Assembly: GCA_021205635.1 (NCBI GenBank) | Contig: JAJPXC010000152.1 | Location: forward strand, 1-64,000 | DNA from: Bacteroidales bacterium | Lineage (GTDB): Bacteria > Bacteroidota > Bacteroidia > Bacteroidales > Muribaculaceae | Length of the DNA: 64,000 nucleotides | Direction of reading: 5' to 3' | Part shown: positions 1-8,910 of the stretch, piece by piece | How positions within the stretch are numbered: position 1 is the first letter of the stretch | Layout of the letters: every line of letters begins with the position of its first letter | Position numbers and translations under genes: made by a program | The notes under the pieces: generated by a model | Database searches by the model: none | What the model was told of the DNA's origin: nothing | Seen by the model: the letters and a program-made list of their open reading frames with translations, nothing else

Positions 1-36
1 AGAGTCGGGTAAGGGAACTATACGCTGAATTTTGAT

Positions 37-1353
37 TTAAATGAAAGAGCCGTGATGGATGGAGGCGCCAAGGGAGTTCAAGCGGGTGTCGATAGCCTCA
101 TAGCCGCGATCAATTTGGTCAATGCCATCGATTCGCGACGTGCCCTTGGCACTCATGGCGGCGATAAGCATGGCGATGCCGGCGCGGATGTCGGGCGACG
201 GCATGCGGTTGGCTCGGAGGGGTACGCGGTGGTTCAATCCTATCACCACAGCGCGGTGGGGGTCGCAGAGCATGATCTGCGCTCCCATCTCTATCAGATG
301 GTCAACGAAGAACAATCGGCTTTCAAACATCTTCTGGTGAATCAGCACCGACCCGTCGCATTGCGTGGCTGTCACGAGCAGCACCGACAGCAAGTCGGGA
401 GTCAATCCGGGCCACGGTGCGTCGGCGATCGTGGGAATCGAGCCGTTGAGATTGGGCACAATGGGATACGTTTCCTGTGCTGGCACAAAAATATCATCGC
501 CTCGTCGCTGGAGATTAATACCCAGGCGCTCAAACGATTGGGGGATAATGCCCAGATTGTCCCACGACACATTCTTGATCGTCAATTCGCTACGGGTCAA
601 CGCCGCCATCCCGATAAACGAGCCTGCCTCGATCATATCCGGAAGTATGCGATGAATGGCGTCACCCAAATCCTTGCGCCCACGGATGGTCAAAAGATTG
701 GAGGCCAATCCCTGAATCTCCACTCCCATCTGCTGGAGCATGCGGCACAGCTGTTGCACGTAAGGCTCGCAAGCGGCGTTGTAGATGGTAGTCTCCCCTT
801 CGGCAAGCGCCGCGGCCATAACAAGGTTGGCGGTGCCTGTCACCGACGCCTCATCCAAGAGCATGTAGCACCCTTTGAGAGGACCATCCGATGACATGCG
901 ATACGCCTGTAGCGTGTCGTCGTATTCAATTTTGGCGCCTAGTTTTTGCAATCCTGTGATATGGGTGTCCACCTTGCGACGACCGATCTTGTCACCTCCA
1001 GGTTTGGCGAAGCAAGCCCGGCCGAAACGGGTCAACAGCGGTCCAACCACCAGCACCGACCCTCGCAATCCCGCACATCGCTTCACGAAATCGGGCGACA
1101 TTATATAATCGGTGTCAACATCATCAGCCTGAAAGCGATAGGTACTATGATTCAAGCGATTCACCTTCACCCTCATCCGCTCTAACAGGGAAATGAGATT
1201 ACGCACGTCGAGGATGTCGGGGATGTTGGATATCGTCACAGGCTGCGCGGTCAACAGCGTGGCGCTGATCACCTGTAATGCTTCGTTCTTTGCTCCTTGA
1301 GGTTCGATCGAGCCGTGCAACTGACGGCCCCCCTCAATAATATAAGTACTCAT
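37..1353 (-). CDS. murA: UDP-N-acetylglucosamine 1-carboxyvinyltransferase
   Basis: Cytosolic enzyme that transfers enolpyruvate from PEP to UDP-GlcNAc, the first committed step of peptidoglycan synthesis. The 438-aa protein has the EPSP-synthase fold throughout (KNEALQ near the N-terminus, PLLTRFG then PGGDKIGRRKVDTH around residues 118-131). The residue that is the fosfomycin-reactive Cys in E. coli MurA is Asp here (GGDKIG, about residue 121). I start at the ATG at 1353 (MSTYIIEGG); a longer reading would need TTG at 1371 and would overlap murB. It lies 15 bases behind the murB stop, so the two are almost certainly co-transcribed. Confidence 0.95.
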   Translation of the reverse strand: MSTYIIEGGRQLHGSIEPQGAKNEALQVISATLLTAQPVTISNIPDILDVRNLISLLERMRVKVNRLNHSTYRFQADDVDTDYIMSPDFVKRCAGLRGSVLVVGPLLTRFGRACFAKPGGDKIGRRKVDTHITGLQKLGAKIEYDDTLQAYRMSSDGPLKGCYMLLDEASVTGTANLVMAAALAEGETTIYNAACEPYVQQLCRMLQQMGVEIQGLASNLLTIRGRKDLGDAIHRILPDMIEAGSFIGMAALTRSELTIKNVSWDNLGIIPQSFERLGINLQRRGDDIFVPAQETYPIVPNLNGSIPTIADAPWPGLTPDLLSVLLVTATQCDGSVLIHQKMFESRLFFVDHLIEMGAQIMLCDPHRAVVIGLNHRVPLRANRMPSPDIRAGIAMLIAAMSAKGTSRIDGIDQIDRGYEAIDTRLNSLGASIHHGSFI

Positions 1354-1367
1354 TTGCTTCGCAAAAG

Positions 1368-2393
1368 TCAAAAGTTTAAAGTCGGCCGCCCCCCCACATG
1401 CTCCACCTCGGGATGGAGGGTGATGTTGAAACGTTCTTGGACAGCGTCCACTATCTTCTTCTCTAACGCTAAAATATCCCCGGGGGTTGCGCGTCGCTCA
1501 GGATTTGTGATAACCAAGGGCTGTGGGTCCCACACCTTGGCTCCGCCTACTCTCACCCCCTTCAACCCGCATTGGTCAATCAGCCAAGCCGCCGGCACTT
1601 TCACCAAGCCTTTCTCCGCAGGATAATGAGGCGCGGTGGGATACTTAGCAAGCAACTCAGCAAACCGCTCAGGCTTAATTTGGGGGTTCATGAAGAACGA
1701 GCCAGCGCTGGGCGTCTGTTCTGGCCTTGGCAGTTTACTGTCGCGCAACGCTATTACAGCGTTACGAATATCCATAGGATTAATCGCATTCTTAAGGTCA
1801 CGAAGGCCGGGATACTTTATATTGGGTATAAAGTGTTTGTTGAGGCAAATATCGACCGAATGGATAATAAACCGGCCTTTCTCTCTCTTAAATCGCGACT
1901 GGCGATAGCTGTACCCACATTCCTCCACAGGGATTGTCACAAACTCTCGGCTCACTATGTCGTAAGCGTGAACTCGGATGATTACATCTTTGATTTCCGT
2001 GCCGTAAGCACCAACATTCTGCACCGCGGCAGCTCCGATCTCGCCCGGAATTAGCGACAAGTTCTCCAAGCCGCACCATCCTTTCTCGCAGGCCCACTCT
2101 ACGATATCGTCGAGCTTCTCGCCAGCGCCGATACCCAATGCCACGGCATCATCCGATTCGCTTGCGACCTCCCGCCCCAGGACGCGGCTATGCAACACCG
2201 TGCCGTTAAAATCTTTCGTGAAAAGCAGGTTACTGCCTCCACCTATATGGAGACACGGTTCCTTGTCGCTAATGGCTTTTACTATCTGCGGAAGATCCTC
2301 CTTTTGGTCATATTCGATATAGCGCTTGCACCCAACAGCCATCGCCATCGTGTTGTGCTCGCTCAAATCGTAGTGGTCAAATACCTTTATCAT
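1368..2393 (-). CDS. murB: UDP-N-acetylenolpyruvoylglucosamine reductase
   Basis: Cytosolic FAD enzyme that reduces the MurA product to UDP-N-acetylmuramate with NADPH. The 341-aa length fits the longer E. coli-like MurB. Visible motifs are the FAD-binding GGGSNLLF (about residue 53), GLENLSLIPGEIGAAAVQNVGAYG in the middle third, and AGSFFMNP, which holds the catalytic Ser. It precedes murA in a two-gene minus-strand unit, so consecutive pathway steps are encoded side by side. Its ATG at 2393 is preceded by a roughly 60-base gap after miaB. Confidence 0.95.
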   Translation of the reverse strand: MIKVFDHYDLSEHNTMAMAVGCKRYIEYDQKEDLPQIVKAISDKEPCLHIGGGSNLLFTKDFNGTVLHSRVLGREVASESDDAVALGIGAGEKLDDIVEWACEKGWCGLENLSLIPGEIGAAAVQNVGAYGTEIKDVIIRVHAYDIVSREFVTIPVEECGYSYRQSRFKREKGRFIIHSVDICLNKHFIPNIKYPGLRDLKNAINPMDIRNAVIALRDSKLPRPEQTPSAGSFFMNPQIKPERFAELLAKYPTAPHYPAEKGLVKVPAAWLIDQCGLKGVRVGGAKVWDPQPLVITNPERRATPGDILALEKKIVDAVQERFNITLHPEVEHVGGRPTLNF

Positions 2394-2453
2394 TCAACTC
2401 TCATAAGTGAAATTCATCCCCGCGAAGTTACACCTTTTTCCCTTCCCCCGCAA

Positions 2454-3779
2454 TTATTCGGCGAAGAGGGTGGCTGAGGTGGCTGAGACGATCCTGACGG
2501 TGACTAGGTCGCCGATGCGGTGATTCAGGCGGGGAAGGATGACGGCCTTGTTCTGCTCGGTGCGGCCAATCACCTGCTCGCGGCTGCGCTTTGCCGGTCC
2601 CTCGATCAACACATCCACCTCACGGCCGATCTCCCGCTGGTTGCTCTCCAATGACAGGCGATTCTGCAAGGCGATCATCCGATTGAGGCGGTCGATCTTT
2701 ACCTCCTCGGGCACGTTGTCGGGCATCGTGCGAGCGGCCAGTGTGCCGGGGCGCTCCGAGTACTTGAACATGAAAGCGGCGTCATAGCCCACTTCCTCCA
2801 TCAACTGCAACGTCTGCTGGAAATCCTCCTCGGTTTCGCCATGGAAGCCTGTGAACAGATCGGTGGTGATGCCACAATCGGGGATAATGCGTCGGATAGC
2901 GGCCACCCGATCGAGATACCACTCGCGGGTATACTTGCGATTCATGGCCTTGAGCACCGAGTTGGAGCCGCTCTGCACCGGCAGATGGATATGCTTGCAC
3001 ACGTTCTTGTGCCGGGCTATCGTCTCGATAATCCGGTCGGTCATGTCCTTGGGATGCGACGTGGTAAAGCGGATGCGCATATCGGGCGCGGCCTCGGCCA
3101 CTAATGACAATAGGTCGGCAAAATCAGTCACTTTACCATCCTCGGCGACGTGATGATAAGAATTCACATTCTGCCCCAGCAGCGTAGCCTCCTTGAATCC
3201 GCGTTGACGCAAGTCGGTAAGCTCGGCAAGCACGCTTTGCGGGCCGCGGCTACGCTCACGTCCGCGGGTGTAAGGCACGATGCAATAGGAGCAGAAGTTG
3301 TTGCACCCGCGCATAATGGAGATGAAACCGCTCACGTTTCCTTTGGAGATACGGCTCGGGATCACGTCGCGATAAGTCTCGGTGGTGCTCAGCTCCACAT
3401 TCACGGCCTTCTCGCCAGCCTCGGCCGAGGCAAACAAGTTGGGAAGATCCAGGTAACTGTCAGGCCCGGCAACCAAGTCCACGCCATATTTCTCGACCAA
3501 TTCGTCCTTCACCCTCTCTGCCATGCAGCCGATCACGCCCAGAATCATCCCCGGGCGCTTCTTTTTCAGCGAGTTGAGATATTGCAGACGGCTCACCACG
3601 CGCTGCTCGGCATTGTCGCGTATCGAGCAGGTATTGAGCAGCACCGCGTCGGCCTCCTCGGCGGTGTCACACAAGCCGTAACCGGCCATTCCCATCACCG
3701 AGGCCACAACCTCGCTGTCGGCCACGTTCATCTGGCAGCCGTAAGTTTCGATATATAATTTGCGGTCGTTCGTTTCCAT
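2454..3779 (-). CDS. miaB: tRNA-2-methylthio-N6-dimethylallyladenosine synthase (MiaB)
   Basis: Radical-SAM methylthiotransferase that adds the 2-methylthio group to i6A37 of tRNAs reading UNN codons. Of 441 aa, the N-terminal MTTase domain begins ETYGCQMNVADSE (first auxiliary-cluster Cys) with further Cys in LLNTCSIRD and GVIGCMAERV. The radical-SAM motif CNNFCSYCIVPYTRGRERSR follows near residue 155, and a C-terminal TRAM-like region contains EVDVLIEGPAKRS. Length and motif order fit MiaB rather than RimO or MtaB. It is divergent from the CoA-transferase at 3933 and runs toward murB. Confidence 0.94.
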   Translation of the reverse strand: METNDRKLYIETYGCQMNVADSEVVASVMGMAGYGLCDTAEEADAVLLNTCSIRDNAEQRVVSRLQYLNSLKKKRPGMILGVIGCMAERVKDELVEKYGVDLVAGPDSYLDLPNLFASAEAGEKAVNVELSTTETYRDVIPSRISKGNVSGFISIMRGCNNFCSYCIVPYTRGRERSRGPQSVLAELTDLRQRGFKEATLLGQNVNSYHHVAEDGKVTDFADLLSLVAEAAPDMRIRFTTSHPKDMTDRIIETIARHKNVCKHIHLPVQSGSNSVLKAMNRKYTREWYLDRVAAIRRIIPDCGITTDLFTGFHGETEEDFQQTLQLMEEVGYDAAFMFKYSERPGTLAARTMPDNVPEEVKIDRLNRMIALQNRLSLESNQREIGREVDVLIEGPAKRSREQVIGRTEQNKAVILPRLNHRIGDLVTVRIVSATSATLFAE

Positions 3780-3932
3780 ATTTTGTGCAAGGAGCTAACC
3801 TTGACGCGCATATTGCGATTTTTTGCGCGCTAAAAATTTTTATTAGAGTGATTTATTGCGTAAATTCGCGCAAAATTACTCAAAAACCGCAAAATCGAAA
3901 AACGAATATACCAAAAATCATCATCACTCCCT

Positions 3933-5414
3933 ATGGCTTACAACTATATCACCGCGGCTGAAGCGGCCGCAATGATCAACGACGGTGACTCAATCGGCCT
4001 GTCCGGTTTCACCGCCCCGGGTGTGCCCAAAGCTATCCCTGAGGAGATCGCCCATCGTGCCGAGCGCGAGCACGCCGAGGGCCGTCCCTTCAAAATCAAC
4101 CTTTACACCGGCGCTTCCACTTCTGACCACTGCGACGGTGCCCTCTCACGCGCCAACGCTATCAATCGCCGCGCGCCCCACCAGAACGTGCCCGACCTGC
4201 GCAAGCGCATCAACTCCCACGACACCCATTACAACGACCGTCACCTGAGCGACATGGCCCAGGAGGTGCGCTACGGCTTCTTCGGCCCTATCGACTGGGC
4301 TATCATTGAGGCTGCTGACGTTACCCCCGACGGCGAGGTGATTCTCGGCACCGGCCTTGGCAACGCTCCCACCTACGTCAAGCTCGCCAAGCGCATCCTT
4401 ATCGAGGTCAACGACAAGCTCCCCACCTCGCTCCACGGCATGCACGACATCTACCTCCCCGACGACCCCCCATATCGCCGCGAAATCCCTATTTACAAGG
4501 CCAACGACCGCATCGGTTCCCCCGTGCTTAAAATCGACCCCAACAAGGTGGCCGGTATTGTCAAGACCAGCTTCTACGACGGCGTGAAATCCTTCACCGC
4601 CCCCGACGAAGTGTCCAAGCAGATCGGTTCCAACGTCGTCAGCTTCCTTCTCCACGAGTATCGCCGCGGCGGCATTCCCAAGGAATTCCTACCCCTGCAG
4701 TCGGGCGTGGGAAACGTGGCCAACGCCGTCCTCTACGACCTGGGCGAGAGCAAGGAGATCCCCCCGTTCATGATGTACACCGAAGTGATCCAGGATGCCG
4801 TGCTCGAGCTTATCAAAAAAGGCAAGTGCACCTTCGCCTCCACATGCTCCATGACCTTCAGCGACGAGACCGAGATCAAGCTCTTCCCCCAACTCAAGGA
4901 CGTCGCGTCCAAAATCCTGATGCGCCCCGCCGAGATCTCCAACAACCCCGAGGTGATCCGTCGTATAGGCGTTATCGCGATGAACACCGCCTTAGAGGCT
5001 GATATCTTCGGCGGCGTCAACTCCACCCACGTGCTCGGCACCAAGATGATGAACGGCATCGGCGGCTCGGGCGACTTCACCCGCAACGCCTACATCTCCA
5101 TCTTCTCCTGCCCCTCAATCACCAAAGGTGGCGCCATCTCCAACATCGTCCCCATGGTAGCCCACGCCGACCACTCGGAGCACTCGGTTGACGTGATCAT
5201 CACCGACCAGGGCATCGCCGACCTGCGTGGCCTCGACCCCGTGGAGCGCGCGCGCAAGATTATCGACAACTGCGCCCATCCCATGTACCGCGAGCTGCTC
5301 AACGACTACCTCAAGCTCGGCAAGGGTGGCCAGACCCCTCACTCGCTGGAGAAAGCCTTCGCGTTCCACAACGCCTTCAACGAGACCGGCGACATGCGAA
5401 ACGCGAAATTCTAA
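3933..5414 (+). CDS. acetyl-CoA hydrolase/transferase family; probable succinate/propionate CoA-transferase
   Basis: 493-aa class I CoA-transferase related to Cat1/ScpC-type enzymes that exchange CoA between acyl groups such as succinate, acetate and propionate. The N-terminus has GLSGFTAPGVPKAIP. MMYTEVIQD (about residue 280) carries the Glu expected to form the acyl-glutamyl intermediate, and GGSGDFTRNAY near residue 370 is typical of the family. In a propionate-producing Bacteroidales a succinate/propionate role is likely, but the substrate cannot be read from sequence. The gene is monocistronic: repeats follow it, and it is divergent from miaB across 153 bases. Confidence 0.85.
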   Translation: MAYNYITAAEAAAMINDGDSIGLSGFTAPGVPKAIPEEIAHRAEREHAEGRPFKINLYTGASTSDHCDGALSRANAINRRAPHQNVPDLRKRINSHDTHYNDRHLSDMAQEVRYGFFGPIDWAIIEAADVTPDGEVILGTGLGNAPTYVKLAKRILIEVNDKLPTSLHGMHDIYLPDDPPYRREIPIYKANDRIGSPVLKIDPNKVAGIVKTSFYDGVKSFTAPDEVSKQIGSNVVSFLLHEYRRGGIPKEFLPLQSGVGNVANAVLYDLGESKEIPPFMMYTEVIQDAVLELIKKGKCTFASTCSMTFSDETEIKLFPQLKDVASKILMRPAEISNNPEVIRRIGVIAMNTALEADIFGGVNSTHVLGTKMMNGIGGSGDFTRNAYISIFSCPSITKGGAISNIVPMVAHADHSEHSVDVIITDQGIADLRGLDPVERARKIIDNCAHPMYRELLNDYLKLGKGGQTPHSLEKAFAFHNAFNETGDMRNAKF

Positions 5415-5419
5415 TGTTT

Positions 5420-5510
5420 AAGGTTAAAAGTTTAAGGTTAAAAGTTTAATGTTAAAAGTTTAAGGTTAAAAGTTTAAGGTTAAAAGTTTAATGTTAAAAG
5501 TTTAAGGTTG
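5420..5510. repeat. AT-rich 14-bp tandem repeat
   Basis: Six 14-base units of AAGGTTAAAAGTTT, in which every third unit reads AATG instead of AAGG, so there is a 42-base higher-order period. A partial seventh unit follows. A complementary stretch (CTTAACCTTAAACTTTCAAC and onward) lies at 5561-5598, so the transcript could fold back on itself. It begins right after the CoA-transferase stop codon. Confidence 0.9.
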
Positions 5511-5518
5511 ATACCTTA

Positions 5519-5558
5519 TCTATATGCCAATAATTGGATCTATATGCCAATAATTGGA
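5519..5558. repeat. 20-bp perfect direct duplication
   Basis: tctatatgccaataattgga occurs twice with no spacer (5519-5538 and 5539-5558). It lies between the AT-rich tandem repeat and its inverted counterpart, so it would form the loop of the predicted fold-back. Confidence 0.85.
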
Positions 5559-5607
5559 CACTTAACCTTAAACTTTCAACTTTTAACTTTAAACTTCTCA
5601 AAAAAGA

Positions 5608-5639
5608 TTTGGTGGATTGCGGAAAAAAACTTACCTTTG
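5608..5639 (+). promoter_or_regulatory. Bacteroidota primary-sigma promoter for tRNA-Met
   Basis: TTTG (5608-5611), a 20-base spacer, then TACCTTTG (5632-5639). This matches the Bacteroidota -33/-7 consensus. It ends 21 bases before the tRNA. Confidence 0.8.
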
Positions 5640-5660
5640 CACCCGCAATGCCACCAAGAT

Positions 5661-5734
5661 GGCGGGATAGCTCAGTTGGTTAGAGCGTCGGATTCATAAC
5701 CCGGAGGTCCCGAGTTCAATTCTCGGTCCCGCTA
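5661..5734 (+). tRNA. tRNA-Met (CAT)
   Basis: Cloverleaf read by eye: acceptor GGCGGGA pairs with TCCCGCT, D-stem GCTC/GAGC, anticodon loop TTCATAA with CAT, and T-stem CCGAG/CTCGG around TTCAATT; discriminator A, no encoded CCA. The layout looks like an elongator tRNA-Met, but a CAT anticodon could also be the lysidine-modified tRNA-Ile2, and I cannot separate these without comparison. Confidence 0.93.
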
Positions 5735-5740
5735 CACAGA

Positions 5741-5768
5741 AAGCCCCAGGACTTCTCCCGGGGCTTTT
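5741..5768 (+). terminator. Rho-independent terminator after tRNA-Met
   Basis: AAGCCCC pairs with GGGGCTT and is followed by TTT, six bases after the tRNA end. Confidence 0.8.
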
Positions 5769-5839
5769 ACTTTCATCCTTTTAAACCGCTTTATCACTTT
5801 ATTTCTTCAAAGCGCCTTTAATCCTTTCCTCCTTTAAGA

Positions 5840-6304
5840 TTACTTCTTCGGCAACACCGCCGAAGAAATCTCCACTGTCTTAGGAGGCATGCACGACGAA
5901 TCATCACACGCCATGAACGTCACCGAGCCAGCCACCTTGGCCTCCTCGCGAGGAGCGGTCAACGTAAACGTTGTCGTGAACGTCACCTCATCCTCCCAAT
6001 ACGACAAGCGCATGCCCATCAACGCGTCATCCTTCTCAATAGGCGACTTCGACACCCTCAACGGCATGTCGATCTTCACCCCCTTGCTCTCACCAAGCTT
6101 AATCACCGTGGGCTGCGGGCCATCCTCGGGCAACTTCGTCGAATACACATGCCACCCGGGCTCCATCGTCGCCTTGATCGTCAACACCCCGCGAGTATCA
6201 TCGGTCATACGAGCCGTCGCACGCCACTTCACAGGATTCTGGGCCACCGACGACACCATCGTCACCAGGGCCAATATCAATAAAGATGTTAAACGCTGTA
6301 TCAT
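5840..6304 (-). CDS. secreted DsbD N-terminal-domain (DsbC/PF11412-like) protein
   Basis: 154-aa exported protein. I start at ATG 6304 (MIQRLTSLLILALVTMVSS), which gives a clean signal peptide; the longer reading upstream adds unconvincing sequence across the promoter. The mature part (EPGWHVYSTKLPEDGPQPT, then WEDEVTFTTTFTL, and MACDDSSCMPPKT near the C-terminus) resembles the periplasmic alpha domain of DsbD. The Cys pair in ACDDSSC fits disulfide handling. The DsbD membrane part and thioredoxin domain are absent here, so this is a stand-alone domain. A TATCTTTG -7 box lies upstream on the minus strand. It is divergent from the gene at 6429. Confidence 0.75.
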   Translation of the reverse strand: MIQRLTSLLILALVTMVSSVAQNPVKWRATARMTDDTRGVLTIKATMEPGWHVYSTKLPEDGPQPTVIKLGESKGVKIDMPLRVSKSPIEKDDALMGMRLSYWEDEVTFTTTFTLTAPREEAKVAGSVTFMACDDSSCMPPKTVEISSAVLPKK

Positions 6305-6428
6305 AAAATTAATTAAATGTGAATTTCGCCGTAAATTACCCGCAAAGATACGAAAAATCAAATACCCGTGCCCGAAAATCCAAAAATTTTCGCTAACTTT
6401 GCGCATAAAATCTATCACAGAGCCATTA

Positions 6429-7238
6429 ATGGACAACAACAAAGTACTTTACGTAGCCCAGGAAATCATCCCCTACCTCCCCGCCACGCCTCAAGCCACT
6501 AGAGGCCAGAAAATCCCCGTCGGAATCCAAGAGCAAGGCTTCGAGGTGCGCACCTTCATGCCCAAATACGGCTGCATCAACGAGCGCCGCAACCAGCTCC
6601 ACGAAGTGATACGCCTCTCAGGCATGAACCTCATCATCGACGACACCGACCATCCACTGATCATCAAGGTCGCCACCCTCCAGCCCTCCCGAATGCAAGT
6701 ATACTTCATCGACAACGACGACTACTTCCAACGCCACGGAGCAAGCGACCTCGAGACACGCCTCTCCCCCCAGGACAACGACGAAAGAATGATATTCTTC
6801 GTCCGCGGAGTGGTCGAGACCGTCAAAAAGCTACGGTGGGAGCCCGCTATAGTACACTGCTCGGGATGGCTCACGTCGCTCGTGCCCCTGTACCTCAAAA
6901 CAATGTTCCACGACGACCCATCGTTCCGCTCATCCAAAATCGTCTTCGCCCTCGGTGACGACCCCCTCCAAGGAACACTCGACCCCCGAATGGTCGAAAA
7001 ACTTCGTATGGACCGATTTACCGACGACGACCTCGCCACGCTCGGAACCGACCCCGTCGACTACCTCACCCTCAGCAAAATCGCCATAGACTACGCCGAC
7101 GGCATCGCCCAGGAAACCCCCGACGTCGACCCCGAGCTTATCGCCTACGCCCAGGAAAAAGGGAAACCATTCCTCCCCTACCCCGGCGACGACGCCGACC
7201 TCCCCATAGCACTCCGCCAATTCTACGAAACCCTCTAA
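6429..7238 (+). CDS. glycogen/starch synthase N-terminal-like (GT5) protein, half length
   Basis: 269 aa that read as the N-terminal Rossmann half of an ADP-glucose-type glycogen synthase (KVLYVAQEIIPYLP, EVRTFMPKYGCINERRNQL, VYFIDNDDYFQR, PAIVHCSGWLTSLVPLYLK). Full enzymes are about 450-500 aa, and their nucleotide-sugar-binding C-terminal domain is missing here. The usual KxGGLADV loop is not recognisable; ATRGQKIPVG stands in its place. Similar short proteins paired with a DUF4270 lipoprotein are known in Bacteroides genomes, so this is a family form and not a local truncation. Activity as a synthase is doubtful. A TAACTTTG -7 box lies at 6394-6401. Confidence 0.7.
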   Translation: MDNNKVLYVAQEIIPYLPATPQATRGQKIPVGIQEQGFEVRTFMPKYGCINERRNQLHEVIRLSGMNLIIDDTDHPLIIKVATLQPSRMQVYFIDNDDYFQRHGASDLETRLSPQDNDERMIFFVRGVVETVKKLRWEPAIVHCSGWLTSLVPLYLKTMFHDDPSFRSSKIVFALGDDPLQGTLDPRMVEKLRMDRFTDDDLATLGTDPVDYLTLSKIAIDYADGIAQETPDVDPELIAYAQEKGKPFLPYPGDDADLPIALRQFYETL

Positions 7239-7301
7239 GCCGCCGCCCACCTCTCTCCACCCCCGCGGCACATCACAAATAAAGCTTACTCACCACCCGA
7301 A

Positions 7302-8684
7302 ATGAAAATGCGTATCCTCCCCGCGCTGATCGCCGCCGCTACCACCCTCACCGGCCTCGTAGCCTGCGACCACGACGAAGATGTGGGATCGTCAATCGTC
7401 CAAAACGAGATCGAAATCATCATCGACTCATCATTCACAATCACCGGCCATACCGTCGATAACCCCCGAGTACAATCCCGCACAACCATGCAACTACTCG
7501 GAGCCATCAACGCCAACGGATTCGGACAATTCTCCTCCGAAATCGTCACCCAATACATGTCGGCCAACACTATCGACACCGCCGGCATCACCGCCGACAT
7601 GATCGACTCCCTCCAGCTCATGCTCGCAATCCCCAACGGAGGATACATCGGCGACTCAATCGCCCCAATGGGCCTCGAGATCTACCGCCTCAACCAGCAA
7701 CTCCCATCGCCCATCTACTCCGACTTCGACCCCGAAGGATACTACGACCCAACACCAATCGCATCTAAAATCTACACAGCCAACGTCCTGGGCGAGCCCG
7801 ACTCGATGGGCGAATACAACTACCGATTCGTATTCGTCGACCTCCCCGTATCCCTCGGCCGCGAGCTATTCCAAGCCTACCGCGACAACCCCGCCTCCTA
7901 CGCAACCCCCACCGCATTCTCCCAAATCTTCCCCGGCCTCTACATCAAAAACTCCTATGGATCAGGCCGCGTCATGAAGATCGAGGCCAACTCAATGCGC
8001 CTCTACTGGCACCGCGACTCAACACTCACCTCCGGCACCGACACCACCTACGTGTACGACGGCAACTACTACTCAGTCACCCCCGAGATCGTCACCAACA
8101 ACGACATCTCCTACGCCATGTCGCCCGACCTCATCGCCCGCGCCCAAGCCGGACAAAACCTCCTCGTAGCCCCTGCCGGAATGGACGTAGAGATCAAATT
8201 CCCCATCAACGACATCATCACCGCCTACAACTCCAAAGCCACACGCCTCACCGTCGTCAACGCCCTCACCCTCTCAATACCCGTTGAAGAAATCACCAAC
8301 GACTACTCCATCGCCCCACCACCCAACCTACTGATGGTACTCTCGTCCAAAAAAGACGAATTCTTCAACTCCAACTCCGTCACCGACGACAAATACTCAT
8401 TCTACGCCGCCTACGACTCCACCAACCGCCGCTACCTCTTCTCCACAATGCGCGACTACTTCACCACCATGCTCTCCGAATCCAAACAACGCGAGCTCAC
8501 CGAGGACGACTACACATTCACCCTCACCCCCGTCACGGTCGACATAGAATACTACTCCTCCTACTCCACATCATTCTACATCTCATCGATAGCCCCCTAC
8601 GTGGAATGCCCCGCGATGTGCCGCCTGTTGACCGACGACGCCCAGATCAAATTCACCTTCGCCATCCAGTCGGTGAAATTTTAG
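7302..8684 (+). CDS. DUF4270 family lipoprotein
   Basis: 460-aa exported lipoprotein: hydrophobic leader, lipobox LVAC with Cys near residue 22, then acidic DHDED, which resembles the Bacteroidota surface-lipoprotein export signal. The mature part (SFTITGHTVDNPRVQSRTTMQLLGAIN, DSLQLMLAIPNGGYIGD) matches DUF4270, whose function is unknown. It starts 63 bases behind the GT5-like gene on the same strand, and the pairing is recurrent in Bacteroidales. Both genes have strongly C-ending codons. Confidence 0.8.
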   Translation: MKMRILPALIAAATTLTGLVACDHDEDVGSSIVQNEIEIIIDSSFTITGHTVDNPRVQSRTTMQLLGAINANGFGQFSSEIVTQYMSANTIDTAGITADMIDSLQLMLAIPNGGYIGDSIAPMGLEIYRLNQQLPSPIYSDFDPEGYYDPTPIASKIYTANVLGEPDSMGEYNYRFVFVDLPVSLGRELFQAYRDNPASYATPTAFSQIFPGLYIKNSYGSGRVMKIEANSMRLYWHRDSTLTSGTDTTYVYDGNYYSVTPEIVTNNDISYAMSPDLIARAQAGQNLLVAPAGMDVEIKFPINDIITAYNSKATRLTVVNALTLSIPVEEITNDYSIAPPPNLLMVLSSKKDEFFNSNSVTDDKYSFYAAYDSTNRRYLFSTMRDYFTTMLSESKQRELTEDDYTFTLTPVTVDIEYYSSYSTSFYISSIAPYVECPAMCRLLTDDAQIKFTFAIQSVKF

Positions 8685-8716
8685 CCCAAAAAAGCCAATA
8701 TCTCGCGAAAAATTCC

Positions 8717-8724
8717 TACCTTTG
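8717..8724 (+). promoter_or_regulatory. -7 box (TACCTTTG), probably for tRNA-Thr
   Basis: TACCTTTGCACCCGCAAC is nearly identical to the -7 region of the tRNA-Met promoter at 5632. No TTTG sits at the -33 distance, and the box is 102 bases before the tRNA, so the assignment is tentative. The sequence between (8725-8825) does not fold as a second tRNA. Confidence 0.45.
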
Positions 8725-8825
8725 CACCCGCAACCCCACTAAAGGCCTCGTTGGCTCACAAAGCCACCCCCACTCGAGGTTAGCTTAGCAAGCCACCTTG
8801 CCGGGAACAGCGGGGAAAATAGCAA

Positions 8826-8898
8826 GCCGCAATAGCTCAGTTGGTAGAGCATTTCATTCGTAACGAAAAGGTCGTGGGTTCGAGTCCCACTCGCGGCT
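8826..8898 (+). tRNA. tRNA-Thr (CGT)
   Basis: Acceptor GCCGCAA pairs with TCGCGGC (one A-C mismatch at pair 6), D-stem GCTC/GAGC, anticodon loop TTCGTAA with CGT, T-stem GTGGG/CCCAC. Discriminator T, no encoded CCA. Confidence 0.92.
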
Positions 8899-8910
8899 CC
8901 CTCCACCCAA

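Noticed and set aside
1354..1371. Longer murA start at 1371
   Set aside because: It is TTG, overlaps murB, and the conserved N-terminus begins at the ATG at 1353.
5420..5510. Regular repeats considered as a CRISPR array
   Set aside because: Units are 14 bases, directly tandem, with no unique spacers and no cas genes nearby.
6305..6442. Upstream extension of the DsbD-domain gene
   Set aside because: It would cover the TATCTTTG promoter box and bury the signal peptide 46 residues in.
8725..8825. Possible second tRNA upstream of tRNA-Thr
   Set aside because: No acceptor pairing or T-loop could be formed.
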